Positions 1 to 6,577 of a DNA stretch of 20,041 nucleotides are shown piece by piece (within the stretch, counting starts at the first letter, position 1; each line of letters begins with the position of its first letter). Both the position numbers and the translations under genes were made by a program. This DNA is from Spirochaetaceae bacterium (GTDB lineage: Bacteria; Spirochaetota; Spirochaetia; SZUA-6; Bin103). The DNA is taken from NCBI GenBank assembly GCA_028818385.1, contig JAPPNY010000060.1, positions 1 through 20,041 on the forward strand, in the 5' to 3' direction. Below the pieces are notes generated by a model, which made no database searches, was not told where the DNA came from, and saw only the letters and a list, made by a program, of their open reading frames with translations.

Positions 1-272
1 CACGCCGCCGCCGCCAGCTCGTGCGCCACCGCCGGATCGGTGGCGCGGGCCGGCCTGGCTCGCAGGGCCGTGGCCAGGGAGTCGTGATGGTAGCGGTCGT
101 GCGCTTCCAGCACCGTCGCGGACGACCCGCCCACCGCGTGCAGCCACGCCAGGCCCTGCGTGCCGCCGGCCAGCTCCAGGACGGCCGCCACGGGCGCGGC
201 GTGCACGGCGCGGACCAGATCCGCCCACGCCGCGGGGCCGTACCCCGCCCCGTCATGCGGATGGGCCGACAT
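1..272 (-). CDS. CinA C-terminal / PncC-like protein, 5' part only (runs off window start)
   Basis: Ninety codons are open from an ATG at 272 to the window edge. The translation includes HAAPVAAVLELAGG (residues 24-37), then GLAWLHAVGGSSATVLEA and RYHHDSLATAL. This resembles the divergent CinA C-terminal family (related to nicotinamide-nucleotide amidohydrolase), whose members read roughly 'HASP.rAVLavTGGGs.a...LLavPGASrTVLEA.vpYs..aL'. The start is supported by an AGGG/GAGG motif about 8 nt upstream on the minus strand and by the usual short N-terminal extension before HASP. It diverges from the YmdB-like gene with only 19 bp between start codons. Function is inferred from a remembered family pattern. 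The catalytic serine motif cannot be confirmed, because this subfamily lacks the classic one and the 3' part is missing. Confidence 0.5.
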   Translation of the reverse strand, partial: MSAHPHDGAGYGPAAWADLVRAVHAAPVAAVLELAGGTQGLAWLHAVGGSSATVLEAHDRYHHDSLATALRARPARATDPAVAHELAAAA

Positions 273-276
273 CTGC

Positions 277-282
277 TACCCT
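277..282 (+). promoter_or_regulatory. Possible extended -10 element for the YmdB-like/lpt operon
   Basis: TGC-TACCCT (274-282) matches an extended -10 (TGnTAnnnT) and ends 9 nt before the ATG at 292. No good -35 is visible. No Shine-Dalgarno precedes that ATG, so the transcript could be leaderless or nearly so. It lies in the 19-bp gap shared with the divergent gene. Confidence 0.25.
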
Positions 283-291
283 CACCGCGGC

Positions 292-1119
292 ATGGCGCGC
301 ACCACCACCGTCCTGTTCATCGCCGACCTCGTCGGCAAGCCGGGCGTCTTCTGCGTCAAGAGCCTGCTGGGCAACCTGCGGCGCACCCACCAGGTGGACC
401 TGACGATCGCGAACTGCGACGGCGCGACCGGCGGCTTCGGGCTGGGCAAGCGCCATGCGGCCTACCTGCACAAGCTCGGCGTGGACGTGATCACGTCCGG
501 AGAGTGTATCTATTACAAGCGCGACATGGTGCCCTACCTGAAAGAGGTCCGCTACGTGCTGCGGCCGTTCAACTACCCGCGCCACAATCCCGGCCACGGA
601 TGGACGACGGTAACCGCCCGCGGCGGTGCGCGCGTGACGGTGGCCTGCCTGCTCGGCCAGTCCGGCTACGACCGCGTGCATCCCGGCAACCCGTTCGCGG
701 CGGCCGAGTGGCTGGCCACCGAGCGGCGCGCGGAGACACCGATCATGATCCTGGACTTCCACGCCTGCACCACCGCGGAGAAGCGCAACATGTGCGTGTG
801 GATGGACGGCAAGGTGAGCGCGGTGTTCGGCACGCACGTGCGGGTCCAGTCGGCGGACGAAGCGATCAGCGCGAAGGGCACCGCGACCCTCACCCACTGC
901 GGGCGCACCGGCAGCATCGATTCCGTGGGCGGGCTGGACCCGGAGATCGAGATCCGCAAGTGGCGGACCGGGATCTACGAACGGTCGGCGGACACGTGGA
1001 GCAACCTGCAGTTGCAGGGGGTGCTTGCCCGCTTCGATGATGACGGCCGTGCGGTGGCTCTGGAGCGCCTGCAGGCACGGTGTCCCGCACCGGAGGGAAC
1101 CGATGCGCACGCCGGCTGA
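292..1119 (+). CDS. YmdB/TIGR00282-like metallophosphoesterase homologue with degenerate metal site
   Basis: The 275-residue protein has the size and architecture of the YmdB family of calcineurin-like phosphodiesterases, which hydrolyse 2',3'-cyclic nucleotides in Firmicutes. Recognisable blocks are VLFIADLVGKPG (7-18), IANCDGATGGFG (39-50), SGECIYYK (69-76), LDFHACTTAEK (154-164) and GTHVRVQSADE (180-190). The family reads IGDIVGRPG, ANGENAAGG, GNHIW, DFHAEATSEK and GTHTHVQTAD. So Asp12, His157 and His182 are kept, but the ligands Glu, Asn, Asn, catalytic His and the last His become Asp43, Gly44, Glu71, Cys72 and Arg184. Activity may be lost or altered. The ATG at 292 is chosen because homology begins there; the frame is open further upstream without family similarity. 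The gene overlaps lptC by 17 bp, which suggests co-transcription with lipid export genes. Confidence 0.8.
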   Translation: MARTTTVLFIADLVGKPGVFCVKSLLGNLRRTHQVDLTIANCDGATGGFGLGKRHAAYLHKLGVDVITSGECIYYKRDMVPYLKEVRYVLRPFNYPRHNPGHGWTTVTARGGARVTVACLLGQSGYDRVHPGNPFAAAEWLATERRAETPIMILDFHACTTAEKRNMCVWMDGKVSAVFGTHVRVQSADEAISAKGTATLTHCGRTGSIDSVGGLDPEIEIRKWRTGIYERSADTWSNLQLQGVLARFDDDGRAVALERLQARCPAPEGTDAHAG

Positions 1120-1711
1120 CCGGCGTCGGCGCGGGTTCCGCGGCCGGCTCACGTCGCTTTCTGCATCGGCGGGGTTGGCATCGGCGCTGCTGCTGGCCGG
1201 CTGCTCCTTCGACTACCGATCCACCGAGCTCGACGAGGAGCTGGCCGAGGAGGTGCCGAACACGGTGCTGAACGGCGTCGAGCACACCGTGATGAGCGGC
1301 GACCGGGTGACGGCCGTCCTGCGCATCGATCGCGTGGAGAGCTACGACGAGCGCGACCTGCTGGTACTCTCCGGCATTCACTTCACGGAGTTCGATGCCG
1401 ATGGCCTCGTGACCACCGAAGCGTGGGCGGAGCGGGCCGAGTACCGCAGCAAGACCGGCGACGCCCGCGCCGAAGGGTCGGTGGTGGTGTCATCGGACCG
1501 GGAAGATGCCCGCATCACCGCCACGGGACTGAACTGGAGCGACGCCGAACGCATGTTGACCGGCGATGACGGCGCGGAGGTGGTGCTGGAATGGGGCGAC
1601 GGATCCAGACTGGCCGGCTTCGATTTCGAGGCCGACGTCGCTCGCCGGATCGTCCGCTACCTGGGGCCGGTCTCCGGCAGCCTGGTGTTCGACCGGGTGG
1701 TCGACCGATGA
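1103..1711 (+). CDS. lptC: LptC-like LPS/glycolipid export lipoprotein
   Basis: A GGAGG site at 1092-1096 precedes the ATG at 1103. The 202-residue product starts with an arginine-rich n-region, a hydrophobic stretch and a lipobox LAGC (Cys34), then SFDYRSTELDEELAEEVPNT. The rest is beta-rich, with the LptC/YrbK pattern in which asymmetrical repeats such as 'VLSGIHFTEFDADG' and 'WAERAEYRSKTGDARAEG' form the LptC/LptA jellyroll. In Proteobacteria LptC is a bitopic inner-membrane protein passing LPS from LptFG to LptA. Here it would be held by a lipid anchor, as I recall for spirochaete homologues. Its stop overlaps the lptA start (ATGA). Whether the cargo is LPS is unknown, since many spirochaetes lack LPS. 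Confidence 0.82.
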   Translation: MRTPADRRRRGFRGRLTSLSASAGLASALLLAGCSFDYRSTELDEELAEEVPNTVLNGVEHTVMSGDRVTAVLRIDRVESYDERDLLVLSGIHFTEFDADGLVTTEAWAERAEYRSKTGDARAEGSVVVSSDREDARITATGLNWSDAERMLTGDDGAEVVLEWGDGSRLAGFDFEADVARRIVRYLGPVSGSLVFDRVVDR

Positions 1712-2409
1712 GGCGGCCCCGCCGTCCGGCCGCCGTCCGCCTGGCGTCCGCGGCGCTGCTCGCGGGCGCGGTCCTGTTGGTGTCCGCAGCCCTGCTGACG
1801 TCCGCCCCGGCGTTCGCCCAGGACGAGTCCGCCGAGAAGCCTGAGAAGACGACGATCACGATCAAGGCGCTCGACAGCATGGAGACGGTCGGCGCCAAGG
1901 GCCGGGAACGCACGGTGCTCACCGGCGCGGTCGAGATCGTCGTGGGCGACACGACCATCATCCGCGCCGAGCGCATCGAGCTGTTCGGAGAGGAGGCCGG
2001 CATCATCCTGTGCCAGGGCGCGGTGCAGGTGATCGAAGAGGACGAGAACATCGAGATCGGCAGCGAGCACCTGCTGTTCGACCGCGAGCGGTCGGTGCTG
2101 CGCATCCAGGGCAGCGCACTCCTGATCGACCGCGACAACGAGGTGGTGGTGAAGGGCGGCTTCATGGAGTACCACCAGGACACGGGCGAAGCGACCGTGC
2201 AGATCGGCGTGCGCATCCTCAAGCCCGACTTGGTGTCCCGGTCGGAGTTCGCGCGCTACCGCCGCGACGAGAACACCGTCGACCTGTCCGGCATGCCCGT
2301 GGTGACCTACCAGGGCGACGAGTACCGGGCGATGCGAATCTTCATCGACCTGGACCGGGAAACGGTTCGGATGGAAGGGGAGATTCAGGGCACCATAACG
2401 GTGTCGTGA
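1708..2409 (+). CDS. lptA: LptA/OstA-like periplasmic bridge protein
   Basis: The start ATG at 1708 overlaps the lptC stop as ATGA. The 233-residue protein has an arginine-rich N-terminus, a hydrophobic segment and a signal-peptidase I site at APAFA|QDES, so it is exported to the periplasm. From about residue 45 it shows the OstA/LptA repeat pattern: ERTVLTGAVEIVVGDTTIIRAERIELFGEE, then 'ILCQGAVQVIEEDENIEIGSEHLLFD'. Such strands build the beta-jellyroll filament that carries lipid from LptC to LptD in the outer membrane. The order lptC-lptA-lptB is the classical one and supports the call. The 3' end overlaps the lptB start (GTGA), implying translational coupling. No LptD, LptE or LptFG gene is in the window. 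Confidence 0.85.
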   Translation: MRRPRRPAAVRLASAALLAGAVLLVSAALLTSAPAFAQDESAEKPEKTTITIKALDSMETVGAKGRERTVLTGAVEIVVGDTTIIRAERIELFGEEAGIILCQGAVQVIEEDENIEIGSEHLLFDRERSVLRIQGSALLIDRDNEVVVKGGFMEYHQDTGEATVQIGVRILKPDLVSRSEFARYRRDENTVDLSGMPVVTYQGDEYRAMRIFIDLDRETVRMEGEIQGTITVS

Positions 2410-3158
2410 ACGACCGCCCCGAGGAGAACCGTCGCGCGGCGACGCTGGCCGTCAGCGGTCTCCGCAAGCGGTTCGGACGCAAGGTTGCGGTGGACGGAAT
2501 CTCATTTCGCATGGCCGTGAGCGAGGTGGTCGGCCTGCTCGGCCCCAACGGCGCCGGCAAGACGACCGCGTTCTTCATGATCGCCGGCTTCATCGAGCCG
2601 TCGGAAGGCAGCGTCCTGCTCGGGGACCGGGACATCACGCGGCTGCCCATGTACCGCCGTGCGCGCCTGGGCATCGCCTATCTGCCGCAGGAACCGTCCG
2701 TGTTCCGCAGGCTGACCGTCCGCCAGAACGTCCTGGCGGTGCTCGAGACCCGGCGGCTGCCCCGCGGCCGGAGGCATGATCTCTGTGACGAGCTGCTCGC
2801 CGAGCTCGGCATCGAGGAGGTCGCCGACCAGAAGGCGCACACGCTCTCCGGCGGCGAGCGCCGACGGACGGAGATCGCTCGCTCGCTCGCCAGCGACCCC
2901 CGCTTCCTGCTGCTTGACGAACCGTTCGCGGGCATCGATCCCATCGCCGTCCACCATCTGAAGGAGGTGGTTCGGTCGCTTGCGGGCAAGGGCATCGGCA
3001 TCCTGCTCACCGATCACAACGTCCGCGACGCCCTGGAGATCACCGACCGCTCCTACATCATCGACGGCGGCCACATCATCGCCGAGGGCAGCCGCGAGGC
3101 GTTGCTGGCCGATCCGGCGGCCCGCAGCGCGTACCTGGGCGAAGAGTTCCGCATGTAG
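2406..3158 (+). CDS. lptB: LptB, ABC transporter ATP-binding subunit of the Lpt exporter
   Basis: The protein is 250 residues from a GTG at 2406 that overlaps the lptA stop. Motifs are Walker A GPNGAGKT, the Q-loop at YLPQEPSVF, signature LSGGERRR, Walker B FLLLDEP with FAGIDP after it, and the switch histidine in LLTDHNV. 'FRRLTVRQNV', 'SGGERRRTEIAR' and 'DHNVRDAL' are typical of LptB (YhbG) rather than of amino-acid ABC ATPases. It is a cytoplasmic ATPase that powers extraction of LPS or a related lipid from the inner membrane with LptF/LptG. The final G of its stop codon is the first base of a 29-bp direct repeat. The N-terminal tail before LAVSGLRKRFG is about 15 residues and poorly conserved, so the exact start is slightly uncertain. 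Confidence 0.93.
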   Translation: MNDRPEENRRAATLAVSGLRKRFGRKVAVDGISFRMAVSEVVGLLGPNGAGKTTAFFMIAGFIEPSEGSVLLGDRDITRLPMYRRARLGIAYLPQEPSVFRRLTVRQNVLAVLETRRLPRGRRHDLCDELLAELGIEEVADQKAHTLSGGERRRTEIARSLASDPRFLLLDEPFAGIDPIAVHHLKEVVRSLAGKGIGILLTDHNVRDALEITDRSYIIDGGHIIAEGSREALLADPAARSAYLGEEFRM

Positions 3159-3282
3159 CTTGCCGCTCACGCCGCAAACCCGCCAGCGCCCCAACAGTCG
3201 TCGCCGCAGGCTCCGCCTGTTGGCCCATCCCACCGGTTCAAGGAGTCTGGCGGGCTTGCCGCTCACGCCGCAAACCCGCCAG
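3158..3282. repeat. 29-bp perfect direct repeat, two copies (3158-3186 and 3254-3282)
   Basis: Two identical 29-bp copies, beginning GCTTGCCGCTCACGCCGC and ending CCCGCCAG, lie 96 bp apart in the lptB-rpoN gap. The first begins on the last base of the lptB stop codon. The second forms the loop and right arm of a long hairpin. No further copies were noticed in the window. There are only two copies and no regular spacer, so it is not a CRISPR. It looks like a small dispersed or REP-like repeat. Confidence 0.85.
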
Positions 3283-3290
3283 ACTCCTTG
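3239..3290. other. Long hairpin just upstream of rpoN
   Basis: A perfect 16-bp inverted repeat (3239-3254 with 3275-3290; left arm CAAGGAGTCTGGCGGG) encloses 20 nt. These can pair further: TTGC/GCAA, then GC/GC around a TCAC loop. The hairpin ends 16 nt before the rpoN ATG and no T-run follows on either strand, so it is not a standard intrinsic terminator. It could be a processing or stability element, or attenuate readthrough from lptB into rpoN. A weaker 7-bp hairpin (3191-3197 with 3217-3223) precedes it. Confidence 0.65.
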
Positions 3291-3306
3291 ATGGGCGACA
3301 GTCACC

Positions 3307-4683
3307 ATGCAAGCGCAGCAACCGGTGCTTCGGCAGGAACAACGCCTGCGGATGACGCCGCAGCTCTATCAGGCGATCAAAATCATGGCGCTGCCGCTTG
3401 CCGACCTGCAGCTCACCATCGACCAGGAGCTGGAACGCAATCCGGCGCTGGAGATCGTGTCCGACGATCCGACCGATTCGCTCGACGAAATCGAGGAGCG
3501 CCCGGAAGAGGAGTTGTTCGGCGACTCCTCCGATCCCGGATTTCAGGGCCTGCGCAACGACGGCGACCCGGACGCGAAGCAGCGTTTCCTGGAGGGCGCG
3601 CTGCAGCGGCCCGAGACGCTGCAGGAGCACCTGCTGTGGCAGTTGCGCCTGCAGCCGGCCGACGCCGAGGTCCTGGGCGCGGCCGAGCTGCTGATCCGCC
3701 ACCTGGACGACAACGGGTTCCTCCTGGAACCTCCCGAGGTGGCGGCACCGGACGCCCGGCCCCGGACGCTCGCCCGCGCCCAGGCGCTGGTCCAGGGGCT
3801 GGATCCGGTCGGCACGTGCGTCGCCGGCTACCGGGAATCGCTCAGCGTCCAGGTACGGCATCACGATGCACCGGCGCCGCACGCCGCGACCGTGATCGAG
3901 GGCCATCTGGACGCACTGGAGCGCGGCCGGCTCGACGAAATCGCGCGTGCGCTGGACATCCCGGTTGCCGCGGTGCGCGAGGTGCTCGCGTTCGTGCGCA
4001 CGCTCGATCCGCTGCCCGGCCGCAATTATCAGTCCGAGCCCACTCGCTACGTGGTGCCGGACGTGATCGTGCGCATGCACGACGGCGAGCTGGCGATCAT
4101 CCTCAACGACGAGGTGATCCCCGTCCTGGGCGTCGACAGCTTCTTCGAGCAGATCGGCGGCAACGGCCACGGCGGCACCGCCGCCGGCAGGGAAGCGCGC
4201 CGATTCGCCAAGGCGAACCTGCAGGAGGCCCGCTCCTTCATCCGCAACGTCACCGCGCGAAACCGTTCGCTGGTGCGGGTGACACAGGCGGTCGTCGGCC
4301 ACCAGCGCGAGTTCTTCCGCAGCGGGCCGAAGCAGCTCCGCCCGCTGACGCTGCGCGACGTGGCCGCGGAGGTCGATCTGCACGAAGCGACGGTTTCGCG
4401 CATCGTCAACGGCAAGTTCGTGCAGACCGAGTGGGGGATCTACGAGCTCCGCCACTTCTTCACCAACTCCATCTCCGGCGCCGGATCGAGCGGATCGCGA
4501 TACTCGAAGGCCGGCGTCAAGGAGATGGTGCGCGAGATCATCGAAGCCGAGCGGCCCGACGGCAAGCGGTTGTCCGACAGCCGCATCGCCGCCATCCTTG
4601 CCGAGCGCGGCGTCAGGATCGCCCGGCGTACGGTCGCCAAGTACCGTGGCGAGCTGGACATCGAAAGTTCCCTGGAGCGCTGA
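3307..4683 (+). CDS. rpoN: RNA polymerase sigma-54 factor
   Basis: The 458-residue protein has the full sigma-54 layout. Region I is glutamine/leucine-rich (LRMTPQLYQAIKIMALPLADL, then ELERNPALE) and contacts activators. Region II is an acidic linker (DEIEERPEEELFG). The core-binding domain covers about 90-270, and the helix-turn-helix is near 355-380 (DVAAEVDLHEATVSRIVNGK). The C-terminal RpoN box is ARRTVAKYRG (439-448), where canonical boxes usually end YRE, so one position differs. Sigma-54 directs RNA polymerase to -24/-12 promoters and needs AAA+ activators, none of which are in the window. The order lptB-rpoN matches Proteobacteria, but hpf and ptsN are absent. No convincing Shine-Dalgarno precedes the ATG, and the upstream hairpin may affect expression. 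Confidence 0.95.
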   Translation: MQAQQPVLRQEQRLRMTPQLYQAIKIMALPLADLQLTIDQELERNPALEIVSDDPTDSLDEIEERPEEELFGDSSDPGFQGLRNDGDPDAKQRFLEGALQRPETLQEHLLWQLRLQPADAEVLGAAELLIRHLDDNGFLLEPPEVAAPDARPRTLARAQALVQGLDPVGTCVAGYRESLSVQVRHHDAPAPHAATVIEGHLDALERGRLDEIARALDIPVAAVREVLAFVRTLDPLPGRNYQSEPTRYVVPDVIVRMHDGELAIILNDEVIPVLGVDSFFEQIGGNGHGGTAAGREARRFAKANLQEARSFIRNVTARNRSLVRVTQAVVGHQREFFRSGPKQLRPLTLRDVAAEVDLHEATVSRIVNGKFVQTEWGIYELRHFFTNSISGAGSSGSRYSKAGVKEMVREIIEAERPDGKRLSDSRIAAILAERGVRIARRTVAKYRGELDIESSLER

Positions 4684-4690
4684 ACCCCAT

Positions 4691-5656
4691 ATGGCATTCA
4701 CCGTCCTCGACCTGCTGCGGCTGGACCTGCGGGAGAACGAAGCGCTGCATCTGTCGTGCATCGGCGGACGCGCAGGGATCACGCGCGAGATCAACGCGCC
4801 GGAGCTCAACCGGCCCGGACTGGCCCTGGCCGGGTTCTACGAACGGTTCGCGTTTCAGCGCATCCAGGTGTTCGGCCGTGGCGAGCGCGCCTACCTGGAG
4901 AAACTCTCCGCCGAAGGCAAGACCGACACGCTCAAGCGCCTGTTCGACCACGCGGTTCCGTGCTGCGTGTTCACCGACAGTCAGCAGCCGACCGAGGACT
5001 TCCGCGAGCTGTGCGAAGCCGCCGGCTGCCCGATCCTGCAGACCACGCTCTCATCCTCCTCCTTCACGGCGCGGGTGGTGAGCGCACTGAACTCCATCTT
5101 CGCCCCCTCCGACCGCGTGCACGGCGTGCTGCTGGAGGTGTTCGGACTGGGTGTGCTTCTGCAGGGGCCCTCGGGCGTCGGCAAGAGCGAGGCGGCGCTG
5201 GCGCTGATCGAACGCGGCCACCGCTTCGTGGCCGACGACGTGGTGGAGATCCGGCGCGTCGGCAACACCCTGATCGGCAACGGCGTGGAGGTCACCAGCC
5301 ACCACCTGGAGATCCGCGGCATCGGCATCATCAACATCGCCCACCTGTTCGGCGTCGGCGCCATCCGCGAGTCCAAGCACATCCAGCTGGCCGTGCAGCT
5401 TGAGGAGTGGGACAACTCGCGCGAATATGATCGAATCGGCGACCAGGACATACAGGTGGAGCTCATCGGCACCCACGTCCGCCAGATCGTGATCCCGGTG
5501 CGGCCGGGACGGCCCGTGCCGATCCTGATCGAGACCGCGGCAATGAACGAACGGCTCAAGCACATGGGGTACCACTCGGCCCAGGAATTCAACCGCAGCG
5601 TCATGGCATGGATGTCGGCGCGCAACCCGCAGACCGCCGCGGTCGAAGAGTGGTAG
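4691..5656 (+). CDS. hprK: HPr kinase/phosphorylase
   Basis: This 321-residue cytoplasmic enzyme phosphorylates and dephosphorylates HPr on Ser46 in response to ATP, phosphate and glycolytic intermediates. The N-terminal domain (about 1-130) includes 'GFYERFAFQRIQVFGRGERAYL'. The C-terminal kinase domain has RVHGVLLEVFG (142-152), P-loop GPSGVGKS (159-166), RGHRFVADDVVEI, the IRGIGIINI segment with LFGVGAI, and the HprK/P signature region ending 'IVIPVRPGRPVPILIETAAMN'. The start at 4691 lies 7 bp after the rpoN stop. ptsH follows 10 bp downstream, so enzyme and substrate are co-encoded. With no PTS permease visible, a regulatory role is the simplest inference. Confidence 0.96.
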   Translation: MAFTVLDLLRLDLRENEALHLSCIGGRAGITREINAPELNRPGLALAGFYERFAFQRIQVFGRGERAYLEKLSAEGKTDTLKRLFDHAVPCCVFTDSQQPTEDFRELCEAAGCPILQTTLSSSSFTARVVSALNSIFAPSDRVHGVLLEVFGLGVLLQGPSGVGKSEAALALIERGHRFVADDVVEIRRVGNTLIGNGVEVTSHHLEIRGIGIINIAHLFGVGAIRESKHIQLAVQLEEWDNSREYDRIGDQDIQVELIGTHVRQIVIPVRPGRPVPILIETAAMNERLKHMGYHSAQEFNRSVMAWMSARNPQTAAVEEW

Positions 5657-5666
5657 GTGAGACCGG

Positions 5667-5945
5667 ATGGTGGAGCGTGAGGTGATGATCGCGAATCGGG
5701 CCGGCGTCCACGCGCGGCCCGCGGCGCTGCTGGTACGGACCGCCAACCGGTTTCAGGCCGACATCTACCTCGAGAAGGACGGCGAACGGGTCAACGGCAA
5801 GTCGATCATGGGGATCATCGCCCTCGGCGCCGCCTATCGGACGACGCTGCGCGTGATCGCCACCGGCGCTGACGAAGCGGAGGCCGTGGAGGCGCTGGTC
5901 CGCCTGGTGGACAGCAAGTTCCAGGCGACGGACGACCTGCCGTGA
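5667..5945 (+). CDS. ptsH: HPr phosphocarrier protein
   Basis: The 92-residue HPr has the active-site motif AGVHARPA with His15, the target of enzyme I in classical PTS phosphotransfer. It also has VNGKSIMGI with Ser46, the regulatory site modified by HPr kinase. Both sites sit at their canonical numbers, which supports the ATG at 5667. A GGTGAG motif lies about 8 nt upstream. The length is normal for HPr. It is tightly coupled to hprK (10 bp) and overlaps lexA by 4 bp (GTGA). Because neither ptsI nor any EIIA/B/C is present, I cannot say whether His15 is used in sugar transport here. Confidence 0.96.
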   Translation: MVEREVMIANRAGVHARPAALLVRTANRFQADIYLEKDGERVNGKSIMGIIALGAAYRTTLRVIATGADEAEAVEALVRLVDSKFQATDDLP

Positions 5946-6544
5946 GAGGCCTTACGCAGCGCCAGCGGCAGACCCTGCAGTTCATCGAGCACTACCTCGA
6001 CCTGCACGGCTTCGCGCCGACGGTGCGCGAGGTGGCGTCCCACCTGGGAGTCACCACCAAGGGTGCCCACGACCACCTGCGGGCGCTGCAGCGCAAGGGC
6101 TGCATCACGCGCGGCAGCCGGCGGTCGCGGGCGATCGCCGTGACCGGGAACGGCTCGGAGGCGCCGGAGGTCGTCGACATACCGGTGCTGGGCACGGTGA
6201 TGGCGGGACAGCCCCTGCTCGCCGAGGAAAACCTGGACGGCACCTACCAGTTGCCGCGGTCCAGCATCGGCGCCGGGGACCACTTCGCGCTGCACGTGCG
6301 CGGCGACAGCATGAAGGACGCAGGCATCCATGACGGCGACCTGGCCGTGATCCGCCAGCAGCCCACCGCCACGGATGGGGACATCGTGGTTGCCGTGATC
6401 GACGACGCAGTGACGCTGAAGCGCTTCTTCAAGGAGAGCCACCGGGTCCGGCTGCAGGCGGAGAATCCCGCCTACCCACCCCTCTACGCGACCGACCTCA
6501 GGATCCTGGGCAAGCTCGCGTGCCTGGTGCGCGACTACCGCTGA
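5942..6544 (+). CDS. lexA: LexA SOS repressor
   Basis: The 200-residue protein has an N-terminal winged helix (LTQRQRQTLQFIEHYLDLHGFAP, then TVREVASHLGVTTKGAHDHLRALQRKG, about 27-53). The C-terminal S24 peptidase domain carries the cleavage site VMAG (Ala88-Gly89), nucleophile Ser123 in RGDSM and general base Lys160 in VTLKRFF. All self-cleavage residues are present, so RecA-stimulated autoproteolysis is expected. The GTG start at 5942 overlaps the ptsH stop (GTGA). I saw no palindromic operator directly upstream, where it would lie inside ptsH, so autoregulation may act elsewhere or use an unfamiliar box. Placement of lexA in an hprK-ptsH operon is unusual. uvrC, a classical SOS-type partner, is two genes away. 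Confidence 0.95.
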   Translation: MRGLTQRQRQTLQFIEHYLDLHGFAPTVREVASHLGVTTKGAHDHLRALQRKGCITRGSRRSRAIAVTGNGSEAPEVVDIPVLGTVMAGQPLLAEENLDGTYQLPRSSIGAGDHFALHVRGDSMKDAGIHDGDLAVIRQQPTATDGDIVVAVIDDAVTLKRFFKESHRVRLQAENPAYPPLYATDLRILGKLACLVRDYR

Positions 6545-6577
6545 GATGCCGCGCCGCGCCGTTCCGGCGCCGCTGTG

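Noticed and set aside
1591..1707. In-frame upstream extension of lptA
   Set aside because: It lies inside lptC and would place about 39 arginine-rich residues before a normal signal peptide. The ATGA overlap start at 1708 is much better.
3158..3282. The two 29-bp repeats as a minimal CRISPR array
   Set aside because: There are only two copies, the 67-bp interval is too long for a spacer and itself folds into a hairpin, and no cas gene is nearby.
3238..4809. 523-codon minus-strand frame opposite rpoN and the start of hprK
   Set aside because: It overlaps unmistakable RpoN and HprK coding sequence, has no family features and is a codon-bias shadow.
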